A stretch of DNA of 64,000 nucleotides from Clostridium frigoris (GTDB taxonomy: Bacteria > Bacillota > Clostridia > Clostridiales > Clostridiaceae). The notes under the pieces were generated by a model. The model was given only the letters and a program-made list of their open reading frames with translations. It was not told the DNA's origin and did not search any database. Positions within the stretch are counted from its first letter, which is position 1. Each line of letters opens with the position of its first letter. The position numbers were made by a program, and so were the translations under genes. Below, one piece after another: positions 56,733 to 63,900 of this stretch. The stretch is from assembly GCF_018861865.1 (NCBI RefSeq), contig NZ_JAHLDV010000006.1, positions 1 through 64,000 of the forward strand. The letters are read 5' to 3'.

Positions 56733-57560
56733 TTATCTTCCTCTAATATTTTCTAGTATCTTTAATGCATTTTGTGGTAATTGATTTGATTGAACCATCA
56801 TTGCATTCCCAGCTTCTACAAGAATATTGTACTTAGAATATTCCATTATCTCAGTAGCCATATCTGTATCCCTTATACCACTTTCAGCTTCTTGTGTCTT
56901 ATCAGATATCTCAGTTATAGAATCATAGCTACTTTGAAATCTATTCTCTAAGGCTCCAAATTTACTTCTTGCATCAACAATAACCTTAAGCGCATTGTCT
57001 ATAGATTTTAATGATTCATCCGTATTAGACACATTGATGTTTGTAAGACCTAGTCCATCTTTCGTTAAATCATATTTAGGTATTTTAATTTTTTCCCCTA
57101 CATTGACACCTGTAACCATTTCCAAAGTAGAAGTACCCTCGTTATTACCCTCTGATAAAAGCTTAACTCCATTAAACTCAGTATTATTCGCCATGTCATT
57201 TGCTCCATCCACCATTTGGTTAATTTCACTTTGAATATTCGCTTTGTCTGAATCAGTTGTAGTTCCTCCCGCTTGTACTAATAATTCTCTAACTCTTTGT
57301 AAACTACTAGTAATCCCTTCAAGCCCACCTTCTGCAGTTTGAAGCATACTAACACCATCTTGAGTATTATTGGCCGCCATTTGAAGTCCTCTTATCTGCA
57401 TTCTAAATCGCTCACTTTTAGCAATACCATTTGGATCTTCTTTTGCACTATTTATTTTTATACCAGACGATATTCTTCCTAAAGATGAATTCTGTTTGAT
57501 AAGATTTTTACTATATTCTCTATATATATTTAAAGATGCTATATTTTTATTTATTTTCAT
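56733..57560 (-). CDS. Short flagellin
   Basis: A 275-residue flagellin with both conserved terminal coiled-coil domains. The N-terminus has RISSGIKINSAKEDPNGIAKSERFRMQIRG and NTQDGVSMLQTAEGGL, and the C-terminus DTDMATEIMEYSKYNILVEAGNAMMVQSNQLPQ. The central region (about 135-190) is short, so little filament surface domain exists. It is divergent from the other two flagellins here (SERFRMQ for SEKMRGQ, and an IRGR end). The ATG at 57560 follows GGAG; an upstream reading adds unlike residues. The next gene is coupled to it. Confidence 0.9.
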   Translation of the reverse strand: MKINKNIASLNIYREYSKNLIKQNSSLGRISSGIKINSAKEDPNGIAKSERFRMQIRGLQMAANNTQDGVSMLQTAEGGLEGITSSLQRVRELLVQAGGTTTDSDKANIQSEINQMVDGANDMANNTEFNGVKLLSEGNNEGTSTLEMVTGVNVGEKIKIPKYDLTKDGLGLTNINVSNTDESLKSIDNALKVIVDARSKFGALENRFQSSYDSITEISDKTQEAESGIRDTDMATEIMEYSKYNILVEAGNAMMVQSNQLPQNALKILENIRGR

Positions 57561-57672
57561 AAAATCAACTCCATTAAAGTTTTTCAATTGCTCTATATAT
57601 AATATATCGTAGAAAATACATTTTACTTTAGGGATTTTATTAGCTTACAATTTTACTATAATTTATATAAGA

Positions 57673-58014
57673 TCAATATACCATAACATCTGGTGGAAAC
57701 AAACTTAATGACCTTTCATAAGAAATAATAGCTTCTTCTTTTGCTATCCTACCACTAACAAGATTTCTGTATAACATATATAACTTCAAATGAAGATCTG
57801 GACTAGAATTTTTAACTTCTACCATTTTTTCAAATATTATATCTTCAATAGAAGATTTACTATCTAAATTAAGAAGGTTAGAAACAAATTTCTGTAATTC
57901 TTCAATTTTAATTTTTAAATGTGGCTCTGCAGAAAGAATGCTTATTTCGTTTAACTCTTTAATAATTTTTTCTATTGATTCTACTTTAATTGAAACTTGA
58001 TTATCGATACCCAT
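57673..58014 (-). CDS. Hypothetical helical protein in flagellin array
   Basis: A 113-residue, predominantly helical, acidic protein without signal or membrane segments. The C-terminal text YMLYRNLVSGRIAKEEAIISYERSLSLFPPDVMVY is distinctive but I do not recognise it. It lies between the giant and the short flagellin genes, preceded by GAGGTTAG. Cytoplasmic helical proteins next to flagellins are often export chaperones or modifiers; nothing in the sequence proves this one is. Confidence 0.6.
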   Translation of the reverse strand: MGIDNQVSIKVESIEKIIKELNEISILSAEPHLKIKIEELQKFVSNLLNLDSKSSIEDIIFEKMVEVKNSSPDLHLKLYMLYRNLVSGRIAKEEAIISYERSLSLFPPDVMVY

Positions 58015-58174
58015 ATAATCTAACCTCTTTTTTAAATAATTTGTCTATACTATTTTGCATAATCAGTAATAAAATTAAAAAATCTTTAGCTTTTCTTTTC
58101 TTTTACTTAATACATCGTTTAAAAATTTAATAACTTTATAAAATTTTTATAATTATTCTTTAGCTAAAACAAAA
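58015..58174. other. A+T-rich spacer
   Basis: No gene seen. It leads into hairpin copy 2 and the decayed YjfB-like tail, which together fill the gap before the giant flagellin. Confidence 0.5.
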
Positions 58175-58212
58175 CATGCACCAACAGCTAAATAACTAGC
58201 CACTGATGCTCA
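58175..58212 (-). repeat. Dispersed hairpin, copy 2 (degenerate)
   Basis: Matches the hairpins at 53888 and 61217 (ATGCACCAACAGCTAAATAA and TAGCCACTGATGCTCAT). The arms have diverged, so the stem is imperfect. It directly follows the decayed gene tail at 58210-58320, as copy 3 follows the intact gene. Confidence 0.75.
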
Positions 58213-58320
58213 TTCTAATTTTCCCATCCTTAATTCTTTTACTGTTACTATCTATTTCACTAACCTATGCTACTAAAGTATCTAGCCTGTCATTTAATTT
58301 AATCTATTTTATTCTTTTAG
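58210..58320 (-). pseudogene. Decayed copy of the C-terminus of the YjfB-like gene
   Basis: The minus strand aligns with the end of the 61250-61690 gene. The remnant reads LNDRLDTLVA-stop-VSEIDSNSKRIKDGK, against LNDRLGKLSAQVSAIDCESSRTKDGR in the intact gene. There is an in-frame TAG, a TTAA insertion and a 2-nt deletion near the end (GATGGGAAAATTAGAATGA against GATGGGAGAAAATTAGAATGA). No N-terminal part is left. Confidence 0.8.
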
Positions 58321-58347
58321 TTTAAGACTATTACTCTTATTATTAGC

Positions 58348-60906
58348 TTATTTTAATAATGCAAGAACTTGTTGTGGCTGTTGGTTAGCTTGAACCAGCA
58401 TAGCTTGAGCAGCTTGCGTAAGAATATTATTCTTTGAGAATGTGGACATTGCTTCTGCCATGTCTACATCTTCAATTCTTGATTCAGCATCCGTCAAGTT
58501 AGTAGAAGTATTTTGTAAATTACTAACTACATGTTCAAAGGAGTTCTGAAATGCACCAATACTAGTTCTTTCACTAGATACTTTATTAATTGCTTCATCA
58601 ATAATAGTAATAGCATCAGAGGCTTTTTGTGAAGTAGTAACATCTAGGTATTTAATTCCTAAAGCCCCAGCTCTTACACTTCCAATTTTAATTATAACAT
58701 TTTGATTACTATTAGCACCTACTTGAATATCCATTTTTCCTGTACCATCTTTACCCACGTGTCTATTATAATCAAATCCTGTAATTGTCAAAAAATTATT
58801 AAGCAATTCATCCATACTTGTGTTAATTGGTGATTGATTACCTGGATTACTAGCATTAGCTGGAACTACAAATCTAACAGAACTATTTGATCCGTCCTGC
58901 TGTGGCGTAACAATATTTAAAGACCCTGTTTTACTATCAACCGTTACTATAACATCATTACCTAATTGGTCAGTACTAGTATTTATTGCAGCTTGAAGTA
59001 TCTTTACAAATTCCTCTTTAGTATAATTATCTGTTTGTAAAGTTATTTGTTTTGTCTCACCTGTGCCTTGAACTTTAGTGTATTGAATAAAATCATAAGG
59101 GTTTAATGGATCTTGAATAATGTACCCATTAGATGTATATACTGTTTTATTATCTAAGAGTTTTTGTCTATCACCTACACTTAACTCCGAATCATCTACT
59201 TCTCTCTCAGTATATTTAGCATTAACTTCAATTGCAAAAGTATCTGTCTTATCTTGTCCCGATGCTATACTGGAATTTAAACTTAATATGCTAAACATAT
59301 TGCTTCCTTTAGCACCATTAACATCCTGTAATTGTAAACTTGCGTCACCACCCTGATTAATAGTCGTAAATCCTATTTGTCTATTTTCAGTTAAAGGATA
59401 ATAACTCGGATCATAATTAGATTTTACCTTATCAGCATATCCTGCCCCAGATATTGCAATATTAATTTGATTACAGAAATTACTTGCCGTAGTATAAATT
59501 TGATTTGCAATATTTATCTGAAAAGTTTTTTGGGTCCATTGAGGATCTGATACAGTGAACCCATTATCTTTATTAAATTTTGTGGAAGAAGCAACTGTCT
59601 TATCGTTAAAAGTAAATTGCAACTGATCATTCCTTGTAATTCCCAATTGTACATTTGCATTAATTGACCCATTTTGTACGCTATTACTGGCAAATATAGT
59701 TGTATATACATCTGAAGGATTAGTATCATCTTGAATAATATTAACTCTAGCCAAATATCCCTTATCTGTACTTTCTAATTTAAGCATACCATTACTATCA
59801 ATACTGACAGACACTTTTGTATCAAGTGGCGCAACTATTTTGCTTTGTATCATATCAACCAAATCTTGAGGATTATCAATAGCTGAATTGTACGCATCTA
59901 AGTGTAAAGTCTGCAAATTTTTATTTCCAACTGAGTCTGTATATTCTAATTTCAACGTAGAACTGCTACTAATTGTTATTGGATTATTTAATGTCCCTAT
60001 CATAATAGAAGTTGTACCTGTCATCTCATTTGCTGCTGGAGAACTATTTATATTTATTTTAACATTTGAATTTGGCTGAGGACTCGCACTTGTAAATATA
60101 ATATTATTAGTGCTTGTATTATATGCAACGTTTATCTTACCATTTAAATCAATATCACTATTTATTACATTTTGAATTGAAACCGCTAACTCGTCAATCG
60201 TACCAGAAGGTATACTAGTGTTAGGTAGGTTCATCGATTTAGTATATGGAGTATTATTTTCATCCACATATGTAAGAATTAGTTTATTATTTTCTGGATC
60301 ACTAATATTAATAGGTGAATTTAATAACATGCCTGTAACAGCCTGCTTTCCACTATGAATTTCAATTCCACTATCAAAATGTATAGCACTACTACTCATG
60401 ACATTTGCTGAAGTATCATCATGTATTGAAATAGGTGCTGTTACTGACTTACCTGCCTCTAGAGCCGTAGTCGGAGGTATATTTCTTAAAGATCCATCTA
60501 TAGTTTTTATAGTATTAAACTCTGTAGTTTTAGAAACTGAATCGACTTGTTTAGATAACTGAATTATTTCCATATGTATTGTTCTTCTATCTTCACTTGT
60601 AATTGTTTCACTTGATGCTTGTACACTTAATTCTCTCATTCTTTGTAATGTTGAATGGATTTCACCCATTGCCCCATCAGATGTCTTAATAAGATCAATA
60701 CCCTGTTCAGTATTTAAAGTCGCCTGTTCTAGGCCCCTAATTTGTCCCTTCATTTTTTCTGAAATAGAGAGTCCTGCTGAATCATCAGATGCTTTATTAA
60801 TTCGTTTACCTGAAGATAGTTGTTCCATTGAATTTCGACCTTTTGTGTTATTTATATTCATGAGCCTATTAGCATTTATTGCTGCTGAATTTGTATTTAT
60901 AATCAT
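58348..60906 (-). CDS. Giant flagellin with ~560-residue central domain
   Basis: An 852-residue flagellin. The D0/D1 N-terminus (NTNSAAINANRLMNIN...LSSGKRINKASDDSAGLSISEKM) spans residues 1-150 and the C-terminus (SRIEDVDMAEAMSTFSKNNIL...QQPQQVLALLK) about 750-852. Between them is a large polar, strand-rich region about three times the size of a Salmonella D2-D3. It contains repeated T-x-TLKLEYTD / LILTYVDE / LQFTFND strand patterns suggestive of several related beta domains. No HExxH protease motif is present. A GGGGGG site precedes the ATG. Confidence 0.9.
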   Translation of the reverse strand: MIINTNSAAINANRLMNINNTKGRNSMEQLSSGKRINKASDDSAGLSISEKMKGQIRGLEQATLNTEQGIDLIKTSDGAMGEIHSTLQRMRELSVQASSETITSEDRRTIHMEIIQLSKQVDSVSKTTEFNTIKTIDGSLRNIPPTTALEAGKSVTAPISIHDDTSANVMSSSAIHFDSGIEIHSGKQAVTGMLLNSPINISDPENNKLILTYVDENNTPYTKSMNLPNTSIPSGTIDELAVSIQNVINSDIDLNGKINVAYNTSTNNIIFTSASPQPNSNVKININSSPAANEMTGTTSIMIGTLNNPITISSSSTLKLEYTDSVGNKNLQTLHLDAYNSAIDNPQDLVDMIQSKIVAPLDTKVSVSIDSNGMLKLESTDKGYLARVNIIQDDTNPSDVYTTIFASNSVQNGSINANVQLGITRNDQLQFTFNDKTVASSTKFNKDNGFTVSDPQWTQKTFQINIANQIYTTASNFCNQINIAISGAGYADKVKSNYDPSYYPLTENRQIGFTTINQGGDASLQLQDVNGAKGSNMFSILSLNSSIASGQDKTDTFAIEVNAKYTEREVDDSELSVGDRQKLLDNKTVYTSNGYIIQDPLNPYDFIQYTKVQGTGETKQITLQTDNYTKEEFVKILQAAINTSTDQLGNDVIVTVDSKTGSLNIVTPQQDGSNSSVRFVVPANASNPGNQSPINTSMDELLNNFLTITGFDYNRHVGKDGTGKMDIQVGANSNQNVIIKIGSVRAGALGIKYLDVTTSQKASDAITIIDEAINKVSSERTSIGAFQNSFEHVVSNLQNTSTNLTDAESRIEDVDMAEAMSTFSKNNILTQAAQAMLVQANQQPQQVLALLK

Positions 60907-60943
60907 ATGTAATCCCCCCAGAAAATATAGCTAGTAATTAAAT

Positions 60944-60990
60944 TTTAATTTTACCATATTAATTAAAAATTCCCTTTAATTGTACCATAT
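60944..60990 (-). promoter_or_regulatory. Two 16-bp direct repeats, candidate tandem promoters
   Basis: TTTAATTTTACCATAT (60944-60959) and TTTAATTGTACCATAT (60975-60990) match at 15 of 16 positions, start to start 31 bp. On the minus strand they read ATATGGTAAAATTAAA and ATATGGTACAATTAAA, each with a TGG-TAMAAT extended -10 form, upstream of the giant flagellin. Confidence 0.45.
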
Positions 60991-61143
60991 ATCTATATAT
61001 TTTATTAGGGTTTCCCCAAAAGATAATTACTTATAGCTAAATAACTACTTAATTATCTTTATTCAAATTATTTATTTTGATTTTATACTTCTACTTAGTC
61101 TTTCCATTGAACTTTCATCTTTTACTACACTTCAATATATTTA

Positions 61144-61185
61144 ATAGGACTCCCAGTGCACTTTTCCACGCCCGCTTTGTCCTAT
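61144..61185. repeat. Stem with unusually G+C-rich loop
   Basis: ATAGGAC (61144-61150) and GTCCTAT (61179-61185) enclose a 28-nt loop, TCCCAGTGCAC...CCACGCCCGCTTT, far richer in G+C than its surroundings. Its role is unknown. Confidence 0.4.
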
Positions 61186-61216
61186 AAAATAGTAACTTCC
61201 TTATGACAAGAAAATA

Positions 61217-61254
61217 AGCACCAGCAGCTAATTATATAGCCACCGATGCTCATT
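61217..61254 (-). terminator. Dispersed hairpin, copy 3, ending the YjfB-like gene
   Basis: AAGCACCAGCAGCTA pairs imperfectly with TAGCCACCGATGCTCAT. On the minus strand it starts within the TGA stop of the YjfB-like gene and is followed by ATTTTCTTG, so it can act as its terminator. Confidence 0.7.
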
Positions 61255-61690
61255 CTAATTTTCTCCCATCTTTAGTTCTACTACTTTCACAATCTATTGC
61301 GCTAACTTGTGCTGATAACTTGCCTAACCTATCATTTAATCTATTTAGTTCCTTTTGGTCAAGGCTAGTAAGTTGCTTACCTTGTTCTGCTATCTCTCTC
61401 ATTTGTAGCAGCTTTACTTCTTTAACGTTAAGCATCTGCTGTTTGTCCTTTGCCCACTTGAGTTCTCGTTGTAGCTGTTTATTTGCTGCATCATTCTTAT
61501 CCTTTTGCACACTTGCAACTACATCTAAATTCTGTCCGACATTAGGGTCTATTGCAGAATTATGTACTGTTTCTGTCATTTGCTTATCATTTTCTTTTTC
61601 TACATTAGTCAATGTTTCCTTAGCTACTATATCATCACCTTTTTGAATATTTGGCTGACCCACTGCAATTGATAATGGCGCAACGTCCAT
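61250..61690 (-). CDS. YjfB-like putative motility protein with coiled-coil extension
   Basis: A 146-residue protein. Residues 1-52 match the YjfB (PF14070, putative motility protein) pattern: M-D-x-A-x-LSIA at the start and a later DPNVGQNLDV where the family has HPxLGxxID. The C-terminal 90 residues are a Lys/Gln/Glu-rich coiled coil not found in the usual short YjfB. Cytoplasmic, no signal peptide. Start ATG 61690 follows GGAGGTAA. Function of the family is unknown; placement in the flagellin array supports a motility link. A decayed tail copy lies at 58210-58320. Confidence 0.7.
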   Translation of the reverse strand: MDVAPLSIAVGQPNIQKGDDIVAKETLTNVEKENDKQMTETVHNSAIDPNVGQNLDVVASVQKDKNDAANKQLQRELKWAKDKQQMLNVKEVKLLQMREIAEQGKQLTSLDQKELNRLNDRLGKLSAQVSAIDCESSRTKDGRKLE

Positions 61691-61786
61691 ATGATTACCT
61701 CCATATTTTTTAGTATAAAAAAGAGCCATTTATTCACCATAACTATTTAATATTACTTTTATCAATATTACTTTTACCAATATTTA

Positions 61787-61827
61787 TACCACTGGGGTAG
61801 CAAGGCGGACCATCGGGACGCCTTGCT
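61787..61827. repeat. Divergent palindrome (copy f) plus strong hairpin
   Basis: TACCACTGGGGTA (61787-61799) is a divergent member of the CACCCC-W-GGGGTG family. It runs directly into AGCAAGGCG (61799-61807), which pairs with CGCCTTGCT (61819-61827), a 9-bp G+C-rich stem. This lies downstream of the 61926 gene and may end its transcript, although a T-run is missing. Confidence 0.5.
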
Positions 61828-61925
61828 ATTATTGCTATTGCTACATATAGCTTGCTAGTTTATATAATTACAATTAATGCATAATAAAATATTAGATAAA
61901 TTAGTATATAGATATTTAATGTATT

Positions 61926-62450
61926 CTAATTTAAAAATGATATCAATATATGAAGCAAAATGTTATCATTTTCTGATAATAAACTATTGTTTAATATTCT
62001 ATTAGGTGAAAGATGCATAAATTCCAACTGTGTTTTAAATAAATTATTTTTGTTTTCATATTTAATCTGTATTACATTATAAAACTTTTGAGTTATTATG
62101 CTTATATAATTTATATTAGCGTCTATATTTAGCACACTAGGAGGATTAATCATTTTTAAATTTAAATCATTAAATTGATATTGAACTGAATTATTCTTTA
62201 ATATAATGCTCTCATTTATGAATTTTGCTTTATTAAATAAACCACTAAATTCATAGCATAACTTATTTAACAAGTTTTGCATTTCCTTTTGGTCTTTAGC
62301 ATTTTCCAAACATTCTTCTTCAATATAATTATCCAATGAAGCGTCTATTATATTAATCGATGCATTTGCTTTGGAAAATTTTTCTTGCAATATTTTCTCA
62401 ATAATTTCTTGAGTTTTCTGATTTTCTTTAAAAACCTCATTTGTATTCAT
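61926..62450 (-). CDS. Hypothetical protein in flagellin array
   Basis: A 174-residue protein I do not recognise. The N-terminal 85 residues are helical and acidic; the C-terminal half is strand rich (VLNIDANINYISIITQKFYNVIQIKYENK). No signal peptide or membrane segment. It has its own AAGGGG site but is separated from the upstream flagellin by a strong terminator, so it depends on read-through or its own promoter. A flagellin-related role is only suggested by position. Confidence 0.6.
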   Translation of the reverse strand: MNTNEVFKENQKTQEIIEKILQEKFSKANASINIIDASLDNYIEEECLENAKDQKEMQNLLNKLCYEFSGLFNKAKFINESIILKNNSVQYQFNDLNLKMINPPSVLNIDANINYISIITQKFYNVIQIKYENKNNLFKTQLEFMHLSPNRILNNSLLSENDNILLHILISFLN

Positions 62451-62481
62451 AATACGACCCCTTCTCTGAAATTAAATTATT

Positions 62482-62515
62482 AAAAGGAGCCAGAGTTTTC
62501 ACCCTGACTCCTTTT
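62482..62515 (-). terminator. Terminator after the 410-residue flagellin gene
   Basis: AAAAGGAGCCAG (62482-62493) pairs with CTGACTCCTTTT (62504-62515) with one mismatch. The minus-strand right arm ends in TTTT followed by AATAAT. Confidence 0.88.
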
Positions 62516-62538
62516 CATTACTATTATAAATTCTTCAA

Positions 62539-63771
62539 TTATCTTAATAATGCAAGAACTTGTTGTGGTTGTTGATTAGCTTGAACAAGCATTGCTTGAG
62601 CAGCCTGATTAAGAATATTATTCTTTGAGAATGTAGACATTTCTTTAGCCATATCCACGTCTCTAATTCTTGATTCAGCTGATGTTAAGTTTTCACTTGA
62701 TGTTCCTAAGTTAGCAATTGTGTGGTCTAATCTGTTTGAGAAAGCACCAAGTTTTGCTCTTTCTCCTGATACTGTTGCTGTAGCATTATCAAGAACCTTA
62801 ATAGCGGCTGAAGAACTTGCTGAAGTAGATAAATCTAGCGCATGCTCACCAATTGTTGAGACATCTGATAGATCATTAGCTGCTCCAGTAGCTACATATT
62901 TAGCTCCATAGACTGCTGTATCTGTGCCTGCGGCTCCTGCTAATCCTAAAGCAGAAGAACGCATATCGGTAAAGCTAGCAGTAAATTGTTGGCCTTTATT
63001 TGCACCAATTTGGAATGTAAATGCTGATGATGCAGCTGTTTTGTCCACTCCAGCAGTAGTCGCAGCAACTGCACCTGCACCTGTAGCAGTTGGAAGAGTA
63101 GCTGAGAAATGTCCTGCTTTCTGTGTTAGTGTTAATACTGCAACAGCACCTGATGCAGTGTATTTTGAAGCTAATTCAGCAGTGTTACCAATTAAAGTTG
63201 CTAATGTAGTCGCATCTGCAAATTTACCATTTGTTCCATCACCGCCAACACCATAAGTTAAAGTCTTTCCATCAATCACAACATCAGCAGTAGTTACTGC
63301 TGAGACTGTGAATGTACCAGCGGAACCTGTTGTAGGTCCTGTTACAACTCCTGCAGTACCATCAAGCAAATTCTGAGTATTAAACTGAGTTGTATTTCCA
63401 ATTCTGCTTGTTTCTGAAGTCAATTGATTCATTTCTTTTTGTATTTGTGTTCTATCTTCAGTTGTATTAGTATCATTAGAACCTTGAACTGCAAGTTCTC
63501 TCATTCTTTGTAAAATTGATGTAGTTTCGTTTAATGCACCTTCACCAGTTCCAATCATGGATATACCATCTTGAGCATTAGCTGAAGCTTGGTCTAATCC
63601 TCTGATTTGTCCTCTCATTTTCTCGGAGATTGCAAGACCTGCTGCATCATCTCCTGCCTTGTTAATTCTAAGACCTGAAGAAAGTTTTTCCATTGATTTT
63701 GAAGCTGTTGCTGCGTTTATACCCATATTTCTAGTAGCGTTCATTGCACCTAAGTTGTGATTAATTATCAT
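62539..63771 (-). CDS. Flagellin
   Basis: A 410-residue flagellin, probably a main filament subunit. N-terminal MIINHNLGAMNATRNMGINA and SSGLRINKAGDDAAGLAISEKMRGQIRG, C-terminal ESRIRDVDMAKEMSTFSKNNILNQAAQAMLVQANQQPQQ. The central domain (about 140-310) is alanine/threonine/glycine rich and low in complexity (TGAGAVAATTAGVD). A CAAGGAGG site precedes the ATG. A GCGATAA element 74 bp upstream may be a sigma-D -10. A nearly identical gene end lies directly upstream at the window edge. Confidence 0.95.
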   Translation of the reverse strand: MIINHNLGAMNATRNMGINAATASKSMEKLSSGLRINKAGDDAAGLAISEKMRGQIRGLDQASANAQDGISMIGTGEGALNETTSILQRMRELAVQGSNDTNTTEDRTQIQKEMNQLTSETSRIGNTTQFNTQNLLDGTAGVVTGPTTGSAGTFTVSAVTTADVVIDGKTLTYGVGGDGTNGKFADATTLATLIGNTAELASKYTASGAVAVLTLTQKAGHFSATLPTATGAGAVAATTAGVDKTAASSAFTFQIGANKGQQFTASFTDMRSSALGLAGAAGTDTAVYGAKYVATGAANDLSDVSTIGEHALDLSTSASSSAAIKVLDNATATVSGERAKLGAFSNRLDHTIANLGTSSENLTSAESRIRDVDMAKEMSTFSKNNILNQAAQAMLVQANQQPQQVLALLR

Positions 63772-63845
63772 AATAAATTCCTCCTTGAAATTTTAGTAGG
63801 ACATCCTTGTCCTCTATTGGTTATTTACAGTTTATCTCCTTGAGC

Positions 63846-63870
63846 TTATCGCATATTAGATAAAGTTAAC
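63846..63870 (-). promoter_or_regulatory. Possible sigma-D (sigma-28) promoter for flagellin
   Basis: On the minus strand TGCGATAA resembles the GCCGATAA -10 of sigma-28, with GTTAACTTT upstream as a weak -35 match, about two bases too close. It lies between the two tandem flagellins, about 75 bp before the start codon. Confidence 0.35.
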
Positions 63871-63900
63871 AGATATCTCAGCTTTCAATTAGTTTTTCAA

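Larger units (their letters stand above)
60907..61216. other. Leader/intergenic region of the giant flagellin
   Basis: About 310 bases without a gene. It holds two direct repeats with extended -10-like cores (60944-60990) and a G+C-richer stem (61144-61185). It ends at hairpin copy 3, which terminates the YjfB-like gene. Confidence 0.5.

Noticed and set aside
54744-56756. Several plus-strand open frames opposite the seven-repeat protein
   Set aside because: They mirror the repetitive minus-strand gene, have no ribosome binding sites and repeat in step with the protein repeats; they are antisense shadows.
58348-60906. Flagellinolysin-type protease domain in the giant flagellin
   Set aside because: I read the central region and found no HExxH motif or similar zinc-binding pattern.
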